Assembly (NCBI GenBank): GCA_022508285.1
Contig: JAFLVN010000003.1
Coordinates: forward strand, 1-36,413
Source of the DNA: Clostridiales bacterium
GTDB taxonomy: Bacteria; Bacillota; Clostridia; Christensenellales; Borkfalkiaceae
Direction: 5' to 3'
DNA: 36,413 nt
In this document: positions 14,295-21,519 of the stretch, in pieces
Layout of the letters: each line of letters starts with the position of its first letter
Position numbering within the stretch: the stretch's first letter is position 1
Position numbers and translations under genes: made by a program
The notes under the pieces: generated by a model
What the model was told of the DNA's origin: nothing
The model's database searches: none
The model's input: only the letters and a program-made list of their open reading frames with translations

Positions 14295-14630
14295 ATGGAA
14301 GTCATATTTTCCGAACTCAAACAAAAAGAAGTTATAAACGTTGCCGACGGCAGACATTTAGGCAGGGTGTGCGATTTGTCGTTTACGTTCCCCGAAGGTA
14401 AAATTATCGGCTTAACCGTCACCGGCTGCAAGGGCTTTAAGTTTACAAAGCAGGAAGTTTTTCTTCCTCTTAAATGTATTGTAAAGATAGGGGAGGATGC
14501 CGTTCTCGTCAATCTTTCAGACGATGCTCCGCCGCCCCCGCCGCCCGGCAAGGGTCAGCCGTTCTGTCCGCCTCCGTGCCCGCCGCCCCCGCCTCACCAG
14601 TCAAGGCGGAGCTTGGACGAGTACGAGTAA
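14295..14630 (+). CDS. ylmC: YlmC/YmxH family PRC-barrel sporulation protein
   Basis: The first 75 residues form a PRC-barrel domain (FSELKQKEVINVADGRHLG, DLSFTFPEGKIIGLTV) typical of the YlmC/YmxH family. That family sits downstream of sigG in many spore formers, although its role is not well defined. The protein is 111 residues, longer than the usual 80-90. The extra tail (78-100) is almost all proline with glycine and two cysteines (CPPPC). There is no ribosome-binding site; a long hairpin ends nine bases before the ATG. The converging DUF4363 gene ends 20 bases after this one. Confidence 0.82.
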   Translation: MEVIFSELKQKEVINVADGRHLGRVCDLSFTFPEGKIIGLTVTGCKGFKFTKQEVFLPLKCIVKIGEDAVLVNLSDDAPPPPPPGKGQPFCPPPCPPPPPHQSRRSLDEYE

Positions 14631-14649
14631 ATATATAACAGTATTACGT

Positions 14650-15027
14650 TTAAAATACGTTTTCTAAAGTTATTCTGTATGCGCTAGGCAGATTTTCTGT
14701 AATTTCTTTAAGCACTTCAAGCTTGCCGAGCGCCAGCTCAAAGTTCTCGGTATATATAAGCCCGCATGCCTCCGACAGCCAGTAGTCTATATACGAAATG
14801 TCGTTGTGCGGCAAAAACGTTTGAAGCTTTTCCTTTCTGTCGTTCCATAACTCTCTCACGGCAAACCCGTCTTCTCGGTTTGCCGTTTTATTTTCCACCT
14901 TTTCGTAAAGCGTTTCGATTGCCTCGGAAAAGTCGCTAAACTGCTTTTGCACGTACCATTCGGTAAAAATAAACAGTCCGATGCACAGTGCGATTGCCGT
15001 AACCGTATATATTATAGACTTTACCAT
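14650..15027 (-). CDS. DUF4363 family membrane-anchored protein
   Basis: The 125-residue protein has an N-terminal membrane helix (residues 5-24) and a helical outer domain (YVQKQFSDFSEAIETLYEKV and a second pair of helices). It matches the DUF4363 family, which typically lies beside a DUF421 gene, as here: its start overlaps the upstream DUF421 stop by seven bases. Function is unknown. The pairing suggests the two form a membrane complex. Confidence 0.75.
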   Translation of the reverse strand: MVKSIIYTVTAIALCIGLFIFTEWYVQKQFSDFSEAIETLYEKVENKTANREDGFAVRELWNDRKEKLQTFLPHNDISYIDYWLSEACGLIYTENFELALGKLEVLKEITENLPSAYRITLENVF

Positions 15028-15695
15028 TGTCCCTTTACCTCAACCTGTAAAATTTTGTATTTTTCGCCGTGCTTTTGAAAGTATACTCTGCCCTCGCTGT
15101 TCACCGTCATCACTACGACTTCGCGCAAGTGGGCGTTCTGCTCACTCAAAAACCTTTTAAAGCTTTCCCGAGTGAAGCCGCAACGCTCCAAGTTCTTTTT
15201 GTCGGGCTTGCCCAAATCGACGAGTGTATAGGGAAGAGAGTTAGAAACTGTCTCCTCCTTGGCAAGCGCAGAAAAGGAGCCGTTTGCCTCGTACAGTCCG
15301 TAGTATACGTCGTCTATGTTAAAATATCCCGCCGCGCGCATGCTTTCAATCAGGTCGGAAACGTTAAGATTATTTTTCTTAAGCTGAAATGCGTCTATGC
15401 CGTCCTTGTTTATCACCACCGAGGGTTTACCGCATATCACGTCTTTTACGGGCTTGAACCATAAGTCAATCAGCCACACAATCTGATGCAGAATAAATAT
15501 CGCTACAATAGCAACTATTCCGTAAAGAAGTGGTATAGACGAATCCGCCATGGGTATACAGGCAAGCTCGGCGATGAGGAGAGTGATAACAAATTCAAAG
15601 GGCTGCATCTCGCCTATCTGGCTCTTGCCCATAAGCCGCATAATGAGAAGTAGCGTTATAAAAATTATAGTAGTGCGAATTAAAATGAGTGCCAT
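15021..15695 (-). CDS. DUF421 / YetF-family membrane protein
   Basis: The 224-residue protein has three N-terminal membrane helices (to about residue 75) with the family signature RLMGKSQIGEMQPFEFVITLLIAELA. A soluble C-terminal domain (85-224) contains KPSVVINKDGI and the SDLIESMRAAGYFNIDDV segment. YetF-type proteins are common in spore formers, and relatives in Bacillus affect spore membrane properties and heat resistance, but no reaction is known. It is the first gene of a two-gene minus-strand operon. I found no convincing promoter in the 97-base gap to folC. Confidence 0.85.
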   Translation of the reverse strand: MALILIRTTIIFITLLLIMRLMGKSQIGEMQPFEFVITLLIAELACIPMADSSIPLLYGIVAIVAIFILHQIVWLIDLWFKPVKDVICGKPSVVINKDGIDAFQLKKNNLNVSDLIESMRAAGYFNIDDVYYGLYEANGSFSALAKEETVSNSLPYTLVDLGKPDKKNLERCGFTRESFKRFLSEQNAHLREVVVMTVNSEGRVYFQKHGEKYKILQVEVKGQW

Positions 15696-15732
15696 TTAAA
15701 AATTAGTATTGTCAAAATGCCGCTCAATATTC

Positions 15733-15761
15733 TTGCTTTATCGGGTGCGCTGTGCTATAAT
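15733..15761 (+). promoter_or_regulatory. sigma-A promoter of the folate operon
   Basis: TTGCTT (15733-15738) and TATAAT (15756-15761) are 17 bases apart. The leader to the GTG start at 15793 is about 25 bases and carries an ACGGAG ribosome site. Confidence 0.78.
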
Positions 15762-15792
15762 TTCTTTAAATCAAACGGAGAAAATTTTTTGA

Positions 15793-16992
15793 GTGCGTCC
15801 AATCTTTAAGGATATCGCAAATCTCAATAAAAAGGGAATGAAATTCGGCGTGGATACAACCCGCCGCATACTCGCAAGTCTCGGCTCTCCCGATAAAAAA
15901 CTCAAAATAATCCACATTGCAGGCACTAACGGCAAGGGCTCTACGGCGGAATACATAACCCGTATTCTTATTGCCGCCGGCAAGCGCACGGGGACGTTCA
16001 CTTCGCCCATGGTGGAAAGCTATTTCGACCAGTTCAAAGTGGACGGCAAGCCGATTGCAGAGAAAGTTCTTTCGGAATATTTTGAGGCGGCGTTCGCTGC
16101 GGCAGAAGGCAGTGCAACGGAGTTCGAAGTTGAAACTGCGGGTGCGCTCTACGCCTTTTATAAGGAAGGGTGCGAGTATGCGGTCGTGGAGTGCGGGCTG
16201 GGCGGAAAGCTCGATGCAACCAACGCAATTGCAAAAAAAGAGATTGCGGTAATATCGTCGATAGGGATCGAGCACACAGCCTTTTTGGGCAACACATATG
16301 CAAAAATCTGCGAGCACAAGGCGGGAATTATAAATAATTGCCCCGCAATAGTCAACGCATTGCAGCCTTCGGAGGCTCGGGAATATTTCAAAAAACTCGG
16401 CGTAACCTTTGCGGAAAAGGGCTTTAAAATAAATAACATAAGTCTTGACGGCGTAAAGTTTACGTACGACGGCAGGGAGTACAAAACCCGCATGTACGGG
16501 CGAGAACAGGCGTACGACGCGGCAACGGCAATCGAGGCTGCACACACGCTCAAAATTGACGAAAGCGCAATACGGGCGGGAATATTTGAGGCTAATCTTG
16601 CGGGCAGACTTCAGGTTTTAACGGCTTTAGGCAATATATATATCGTAGACGGCGGTCACAATCCATCGGGGATGAAGCCGCTCGCAGAACTTATTAATAA
16701 TTTCCCCGCAGATGACGTTGAGATTATTTTCGGCTGTCTTGCAGATAAGGATATCAACGGCAATCTGCGCACGCTCGAGGGACTGTCAAAAAAGATTACG
16801 GCGGTACAGCCCGACAGCCCCAGGGCTTTGGATATAAATAAAATAACAGCGGCATGTAAAAAATATTTTTCCGTGGTCAGCGAGGATAAAAGCGTGAGCG
16901 CTGCGCTTGAAAAAGCAAAGGGCGTAGTCGTTGTGTGCGGCTCGTTCACGCTTGTAAAGGAGGCACTGAGTTGGATAGAGAAAAAGTTATAA
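15793..16992 (+). CDS. folC: dihydrofolate synthase / folylpolyglutamate synthase
   Basis: FolC adds glutamate to dihydropteroate and then extends the folate tail, using ATP. The 399-residue protein is a Mur-ligase relative with the P-loop IAGTNGKGSTAEYI, the substrate segment GTFTSPMVESYFDQF, and the later motifs VECGLGGKLDATNA and YIVDGGHNPSG. The start is GTG at 15793, because a stop codon lies directly upstream in frame and ACGGAG is 12 bases away. It is the first gene of the fol operon, and folE starts inside its last codons. Confidence 0.93.
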   Translation: MRPIFKDIANLNKKGMKFGVDTTRRILASLGSPDKKLKIIHIAGTNGKGSTAEYITRILIAAGKRTGTFTSPMVESYFDQFKVDGKPIAEKVLSEYFEAAFAAAEGSATEFEVETAGALYAFYKEGCEYAVVECGLGGKLDATNAIAKKEIAVISSIGIEHTAFLGNTYAKICEHKAGIINNCPAIVNALQPSEAREYFKKLGVTFAEKGFKINNISLDGVKFTYDGREYKTRMYGREQAYDAATAIEAAHTLKIDESAIRAGIFEANLAGRLQVLTALGNIYIVDGGHNPSGMKPLAELINNFPADDVEIIFGCLADKDINGNLRTLEGLSKKITAVQPDSPRALDINKITAACKKYFSVVSEDKSVSAALEKAKGVVVVCGSFTLVKEALSWIEKKL

Positions 16993-17516
16993 AAGCGGTA
17001 GAGGAGCTATTAAAAGCGCTCGGCGAGGATTTAACTTCCGAGGGTTTGAAAGACACGCCGAGGCGTGTTGCCGACGCATACGCAGAACTTCTTTCGGGCG
17101 AGGGCAAGACGGCAGAAGAACATCTTTCCCGCACTTTCGATACGGCGAGCGGCGAGCTCGTTATAGAAAAGGACATAGCCTTTTCCTCAACCTGCGAGCA
17201 TCACCTCATGCCCTTTTTCGGCACAATAGCCATAGCGTATATCCCCGACGGCAAGGTGGTGGGCATATCCAAGCTTGCGAGGACTGTTGAAGTTTTTGCA
17301 AAGAGATTGCAAATTCAGGAGAGGCTTACAAGCCAGATTGCAAACGAGATTATGCGATGTTTAAAGCCCAAGGGCGTAATGGTTGTATGCGAAGCCGAGC
17401 ACACCTGCATGACCTGCCGTGGAGTAAAAAAACCGGGCAGCAAAACTGTAACATATGCAATATCCGGCGACTTCCCCAAAGAGAAAAAGGACGAGGTGTT
17501 CCGGCTTTTAAAATGA
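16971..17516 (+). CDS. folE: GTP cyclohydrolase I
   Basis: FolE converts GTP to 7,8-dihydroneopterin triphosphate, the first step of folate synthesis. Starting at TTG 16971, which has AAAGGAGG upstream at good spacing, the protein is 181 residues and begins MDREKVIKAVEELL, as expected for the family. An in-frame GTG at 16935 would add 12 residues unlike FolE. The zinc and substrate motifs are present: TCEHHLMPF, the QERLTSQIA helix and the CMTCRGVKKPGS segment. It overlaps folC by 22 bases, and the folP start overlaps its stop as ATGA. Confidence 0.95.
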   Translation: MDREKVIKAVEELLKALGEDLTSEGLKDTPRRVADAYAELLSGEGKTAEEHLSRTFDTASGELVIEKDIAFSSTCEHHLMPFFGTIAIAYIPDGKVVGISKLARTVEVFAKRLQIQERLTSQIANEIMRCLKPKGVMVVCEAEHTCMTCRGVKKPGSKTVTYAISGDFPKEKKDEVFRLLK

Positions 17517-18289
17517 TAATAGGCGGCAGAGCTTTCAAAAATTACACTTACGTAATGGCAATAATAAATTTAACGCCCGACAGCTTTTATGCGGGCAGCA
17601 GAAGGACGTGCGACGACGTCCTTTTTGCAACCGAAAAAGCCGTTAAAGATGGTGCGGCGATAATCGATTTGGGTGCGCAGTCTACCCGCCCCGGATATGC
17701 CGAAATAAGTGCTGAACAAGAGATATCCCGCCTTGAAAAGCCGCTAAGGCTCATAAAAGAAAAATTCGATATTCCCGTATCGGTAGACACCTATTTTGAA
17801 AAATGCGCCGCTTTTGCCCTCTCCGCCGGTGCGGATATGATAAACGATATATGGGGGTTAACGCACGATAGCGGCATGGCGGCAACGATTGCAAAGTATA
17901 ACGCATCTGTGTGCATAATGCACAATGCAACAAACAAGGTCGAGGGCGATTTATGGCAGAACGTGTTGAGTTTTTTAAAACACTCGGCAGATATTGCCAT
18001 AGGTGCGGGCATAGACAGAGATAAAATCTGTATCGACGGCGGTATAGGCTTCGCTAAGGACAGAGAGCAGAATTTCGAGCTTTTAAACGGATATGATAAA
18101 CTGCACACGCTCGGCTATCCGTCGCTATTGGGGTGCAGCCGTAAATCAATGTTCGGAGGCTTGCCCGAGGACAGGCTCAAGCCGACGGTGGAAGCGACCC
18201 GAGTTGCGGCAAAAAAAGGTGTGCTGTTCGTGCGTGTGCACGACGTCAAGGAAAACGCAAAAGCAATAGAGGAAGTTTACAATGGATAA
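17513..18289 (+). CDS. folP: dihydropteroate synthase
   Basis: FolP joins hydroxymethyl-dihydropterin pyrophosphate to p-aminobenzoate and is the sulfonamide target. The 258-residue barrel protein has VMAIINLTPDSFYAG, IIDLGAQSTRPG, IPVSVDTYFEKCA, GADMINDIWGL, and the C-terminal SRKSMFGG and VRVHDVKEN motifs. ATG 17513 overlaps the folE stop; earlier in-frame starts would lie in folE. The length is slightly short but all motifs are intact. It overlaps folBK by eight bases. Confidence 0.95.
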   Translation: MIIGGRAFKNYTYVMAIINLTPDSFYAGSRRTCDDVLFATEKAVKDGAAIIDLGAQSTRPGYAEISAEQEISRLEKPLRLIKEKFDIPVSVDTYFEKCAAFALSAGADMINDIWGLTHDSGMAATIAKYNASVCIMHNATNKVEGDLWQNVLSFLKHSADIAIGAGIDRDKICIDGGIGFAKDREQNFELLNGYDKLHTLGYPSLLGCSRKSMFGGLPEDRLKPTVEATRVAAKKGVLFVRVHDVKENAKAIEEVYNG

Positions 18290-19082
18290 AGTTTTAATTA
18301 GAGGACTTGAGGTTTCAGCCTGCCACGGCGTAAAGGATTTCGAAAAAGTCACGCCCCAACCCTTTATATTCGATGCGGACATATATTTCGACTTTTCCGC
18401 CGCCGCCCAAAGCGACGAAATATCAGACACTATTAACTACTCCGCAGCTAGCAAAATAATAGTTTCGGTAACGCAGAATAACTGCTTCAATCTCATCGAA
18501 AAACTCGCATACGAGTGCGCATATGCCGTAATGGAGCAAACTTCGGCAAGCAGAATTGTGCTCACCGTGTACAAGCCCGAAGCCCCCATGAAATTGAAAT
18601 TCAAAACGGTGGGAGTGACGGTGGAGGTCTGCCGAGAAAGGGTGTATCTTTCTCTCGGTTCGAGTATGGGCGACAGAAAACAATATCTCGATACTGCAAT
18701 AGAAAAACTCAATGCCTGCCGTGGAATTGACGTTAAAAATGTGTCCGACTATATCCGGACCGAACCCTACGGCGGCGTTGCAAAAAATAAGTTTTTAAAT
18801 TGTGCCGTTGAAATAGAAACGCTTTTAAGTCCCCGTCAATTATTAAATAAAATACACATAATCGAAAAGGAGTGCGGACGAGTGCGCGATAAGCACTGGG
18901 CAGACAGAACGCTGGATATCGACATAGTGTTCTTCGGAAAGCGTATAATTTCAGAGGACGACCTTATAATCCCCCACCCCGAATACCACAAGCGGGACTT
19001 TGTGCTTACCCCTTTAAAACAGATTGCTCCCGACTTCATCTGTCCGAAACTGTTAAAACCATTAAAGGAAATTGATTTATGA
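18282..19082 (+). CDS. folBK: fused dihydroneopterin aldolase / hydroxymethyldihydropterin pyrophosphokinase
   Basis: The 266-residue protein joins two successive enzymes. Residues 1-117 are FolB (MDKVLIRGLEVSACHGV, the DTINYS segment, FNLIEKLAYECA). Residues 118-266 are FolK (YLSLGSSMGDRKQYL, IRTEPYGGVAKNKFLNCAVEIET, and the catalytic signature DRTLDIDIVFFG with PHPEYHKRDFVLTPL). Together they turn dihydroneopterin into the pyrophosphorylated substrate of FolP, encoded just upstream. Such fusions are known in several bacteria. Its TGA stop lies inside the 5' arm of a long hairpin. Confidence 0.95.
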   Translation: MDKVLIRGLEVSACHGVKDFEKVTPQPFIFDADIYFDFSAAAQSDEISDTINYSAASKIIVSVTQNNCFNLIEKLAYECAYAVMEQTSASRIVLTVYKPEAPMKLKFKTVGVTVEVCRERVYLSLGSSMGDRKQYLDTAIEKLNACRGIDVKNVSDYIRTEPYGGVAKNKFLNCAVEIETLLSPRQLLNKIHIIEKECGRVRDKHWADRTLDIDIVFFGKRIISEDDLIIPHPEYHKRDFVLTPLKQIAPDFICPKLLKPLKEIDL

Positions 19083-19126
19083 ATTATAAGCGCCCCCGAG
19101 CGAAGTCGGGGGCGCTTATAATTCAT
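19079..19126 (+). terminator. terminator of the folate operon, containing the folBK stop codon
   Basis: A 21-bp perfect stem (19079-19099 with 19106-19126, loop GCGAAG) has a GC-rich top and an AT-rich base, and is followed by ACGATTTTTATG. The last bases of folBK, including TGA, are in the stem. Confidence 0.85.
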
Positions 19127-19139
19127 ACGATTTTTATGA

Positions 19140-19172
19140 AAAAATTTTTGTGCAAAGTGCACAAAAATTTTT
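19140..19172. terminator. second, AT-rich hairpin downstream of the folate operon
   Basis: A 15-bp perfect stem (19140-19154 with 19158-19172, loop AAG) has tip GTGCA/TGCAC on an A/T-run base. It lies 13 bases after the first terminator and just before the ppx promoter. It could be a back-up terminator in both directions. Confidence 0.6.
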
Positions 19173-19180
19173 AAAAAAAC

Positions 19181-19209
19181 TATACAAAAAATAATTAATA
19201 TGTTATAAT
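19181..19209 (+). promoter_or_regulatory. sigma-A promoter of ppx
   Basis: TATACA (19181-19186) and TATAAT (19204-19209) are 17 bases apart. The leader of about 66 bases holds a small GGCG/CGCC hairpin and a GGGGAG ribosome site before the TTG start. Confidence 0.6.
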
Positions 19210-19281
19210 TCGTTATGTTGAAGAGTATTGTAATTAATTAACGTATGGCGTCCGATAAGCGCCACCCGTGGGGAGTATATT

Positions 19282-20796
19282 TTGGAAAAAATCGGTATTA
19301 TTGATTTAGGCTCGAATTCTGCAAGGCTTGTTATTGTAAATCTCTTCGCGGACGGCTACTTTATGGTAGTTGATGAGCTTAAAGAGAGCATAAGGCTCGG
19401 TCAGGATATGGAGCGTGACGGATTTTTAAAGCCCGCCCGTGTTGCCGAAACCATTAAAACTTTAAAAATGTTCAGAAAATTGTGCGATGCAAGCGGCGTT
19501 ACCCGCACGATAGCCGTTGCTACCGAAGCGGTGAGGCGCGCCAAAAACCAGCGCAGTTTTCTTGATGAAATTCAGGCGAGTTGCGGCATAAAAATCCGTG
19601 TTCTTTCTGCCGAGGAAGAAGCTGTATTAGTATACCGGGGCGTAATAAACACCATGGACGTGCCCAAGGGCATTGTGCTTGAAATAGGCGGCGGCTCCAC
19701 CAAAATCGTCTACTATAACCGCAGAAACATGCTCAACTTCGTCACGCTGCCTTTCGGTGCGGTGACCCTTACAGGGCTCTTTTCGGGCGACGGCTTAAAG
19801 CCCGAGGAGCAGGCGGCTAAAATAGAGGAGTTCTTCACCGAGCAGTTGAAACAGGTGGAGTGGCTCAAGGAAGTGGACGAGGACGTGCAGATGATAGGTT
19901 GCGGCGGCTCGTTCAGAAATCTTTTCAAAATAAGCAAAATGGTGCAAAAGTATCCTATGGATACGGTGCACAACTATCATATGCGTGTCGAGGACTTTGA
20001 CCCCGTGTACAACATGATAAAAGTTTTGGACCTCGACAAAAAGAAGAAGATAAAGGGTCTTTCCGCCGAGCGTGCGGATATTCTTCCTGCGGCTCTTGCC
20101 GTAATCAAGGCGTTCGTAAACTATATGAATCTCGACGGCTTTACTCTTTCGGGTGCAGGGCTTCGGGAGGGAATCATGTTCAATCAGGCGTTACCTATGA
20201 CGCTTGAAAAGCCCATTGCCGACGTTCTCAACTACTCGCTTACCACTCTTGTAAAATATTACGATTGCGACGAAAGGCACGTTGAGCGTGTTGTAAATTT
20301 AAGCATACAGCTCTTTAAGCAACTACGTGTTCTGCATAAATTCCCCCGTCAGTATCTCAAAGTGCTCAAAGTTGCGGCAATGCTGCACGACTGCGGCATG
20401 CGCATAAAATATTACAATCATCAGCGCCACAGCTGGTATATGATTTTAAATGCCACGCTGTACGGCGTAAGCCATCGGGATATCGTGCTTGCGGCGTTCG
20501 TTGCCTGCTGTCATAAGAAAGAAGATATCAATATGTACGACTGGGCGAGATTCAGAGATCTCGTTTCGGACGACGATATCGAAGTGGTTAAAAAGCTGGG
20601 TGTAATGCTCCGCATAGCCGAAAGTTTAGATAGGTCGTCTTCTGGCGCAATCAAGAGTATAAACTGCGATATCCTCGGCGATTCGGTAATTATGAAAACC
20701 GAGGTGGAGGGCGACGCTACCCTTGAAATCAAAAACGCAATGGCGGCGGGCACCGAATTCAGAAAATCCTTCCACAAAAATCTCGAAATACTCTAA
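19282..20796 (+). CDS. ppx: exopolyphosphatase / guanosine pentaphosphatase family (Ppx/GppA)
   Basis: This family hydrolyses polyphosphate or pppGpp. The 504-residue protein has the actin-fold phosphate loops IGIIDLGSNSARLVI near the start and VLEIGGGSTKIVYYN near residue 135, then a C-terminal HD-type domain (AMLHDCGMRIKYYNHQRHSWYM). This resembles the four-domain layout of the E. coli enzyme. The start is TTG 19282 with GGGGAG ten bases upstream. No ppk gene is nearby, and sequence alone does not tell polyphosphatase from pppGpp phosphatase. Confidence 0.88.
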   Translation: MEKIGIIDLGSNSARLVIVNLFADGYFMVVDELKESIRLGQDMERDGFLKPARVAETIKTLKMFRKLCDASGVTRTIAVATEAVRRAKNQRSFLDEIQASCGIKIRVLSAEEEAVLVYRGVINTMDVPKGIVLEIGGGSTKIVYYNRRNMLNFVTLPFGAVTLTGLFSGDGLKPEEQAAKIEEFFTEQLKQVEWLKEVDEDVQMIGCGGSFRNLFKISKMVQKYPMDTVHNYHMRVEDFDPVYNMIKVLDLDKKKKIKGLSAERADILPAALAVIKAFVNYMNLDGFTLSGAGLREGIMFNQALPMTLEKPIADVLNYSLTTLVKYYDCDERHVERVVNLSIQLFKQLRVLHKFPRQYLKVLKVAAMLHDCGMRIKYYNHQRHSWYMILNATLYGVSHRDIVLAAFVACCHKKEDINMYDWARFRDLVSDDDIEVVKKLGVMLRIAESLDRSSSGAIKSINCDILGDSVIMKTEVEGDATLEIKNAMAAGTEFRKSFHKNLEIL

Positions 20797-20812
20797 TATA
20801 TAACGACACCAA

Positions 20813-20937
20813 TTTATGCCGTCCCCCACGGACGGCATAAAAAATAATTCGCTCAAGTCGTGCAGTAGCGCGACTTGCAGCGAGGTTGCAGAAGTCGTAA
20901 AGGGCTTAACGGCGGAAATGAATTCCGCCTACCCTTT
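20813..20937. other. structured ppx-maf intergenic region
   Basis: Three inverted repeats lie in about 125 bases. The first is a 12-bp stem 20813-20824/20830-20841 with loop CCCAC. The second is CAAGTCG/CGACTTG at 20854-20860/20871-20877. The third is a two-part stem at 20899-20937, with AAAGGG/CCCTTT outside and GGCGGAA/TTCCGCC inside. TGCAG occurs three times between 20861 and 20891. The first hairpin may end ppx transcripts, though no T tract follows. The rest could be a structured leader of maf, which has no ribosome site, or a dispersed intergenic repeat. Confidence 0.5.
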
Positions 20938-20961
20938 TCGGCATAATTTATTTTATAAGCT

Positions 20962-21519
20962 ATGAGATATATACTTGCAAGTGCGTCGCCGAGGCGCAGA
21001 GAACTGCTTTCTCAAATACTCACCGACTTTGAAGTTATCCCCGCACAGGGAGAGGAGAAGGTGAATATATCCCTTTTCCCCGAACAGATGGCTTGCGCCC
21101 TTGCCGAGAGCAAGTGCGACGAGGTGTTCCAAAAGTATCCAAACGCCACGGTTATAGGCTGCGACACGATAGTCGTATTCGGCAATGAAATTTTAGGCAA
21201 GCCCAAGGATAGGGAGGATGCGGCAAAAACGCTTAAAATGCTTTCGGGCAAAACGCACTTCGTTATAACTGCAGTGTGCGTGCGCAATAAATACAAAAAA
21301 GTTTTGGAGTTCGACAAAACGGAAGTAAAATTCAACGTACTTTCGGACGACTTTATAAAAATTTACGTAGACAGTGGGTCGCCACTCGACAAGGCGGGCA
21401 GCTACGGCATACAGGACGGCGGGCTTGTAAAGGAATACTTCGGCAACTACACCAACGTTGTGGGGTTGCCCGTGCCGCTCACAAAAAAACTGCTTGAAAA
21501 AATGAATGAGGACATATGA
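20962..21519 (+). CDS. maf: Maf family nucleoside triphosphate pyrophosphatase
   Basis: Maf proteins hydrolyse non-canonical or regulatory nucleotides (dTTP, UTP or modified forms) to monophosphates and are tied to septum formation. The 185-residue protein has the signature ILASASPRRRELLSQI, the catalytic GCDTIVV segment, GKPKDREDA and the DKAGSYGIQ motif. ATG 20962 has no clear ribosome site. The stop overlaps the next gene by four bases, mirroring the maf-mreB neighbourhood of Bacillus. Confidence 0.93.
   Translation: MRYILASASPRRRELLSQILTDFEVIPAQGEEKVNISLFPEQMACALAESKCDEVFQKYPNATVIGCDTIVVFGNEILGKPKDREDAAKTLKMLSGKTHFVITAVCVRNKYKKVLEFDKTEVKFNVLSDDFIKIYVDSGSPLDKAGSYGIQDGGLVKEYFGNYTNVVGLPVPLTKKLLEKMNEDI

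Noticed and set aside
14560-14610. Microsatellite-like C/G-rich repeat in ylmC
   Set aside because: The repeats encode an in-frame proline tail with varied codons and no frameshift, so it is reported as protein sequence and not as a DNA repeat.
15710-15715. TTGACA on the minus strand as the promoter of the DUF421 gene
   Set aside because: It is only 14 bases from the start codon, so its -10 box would fall inside the gene.
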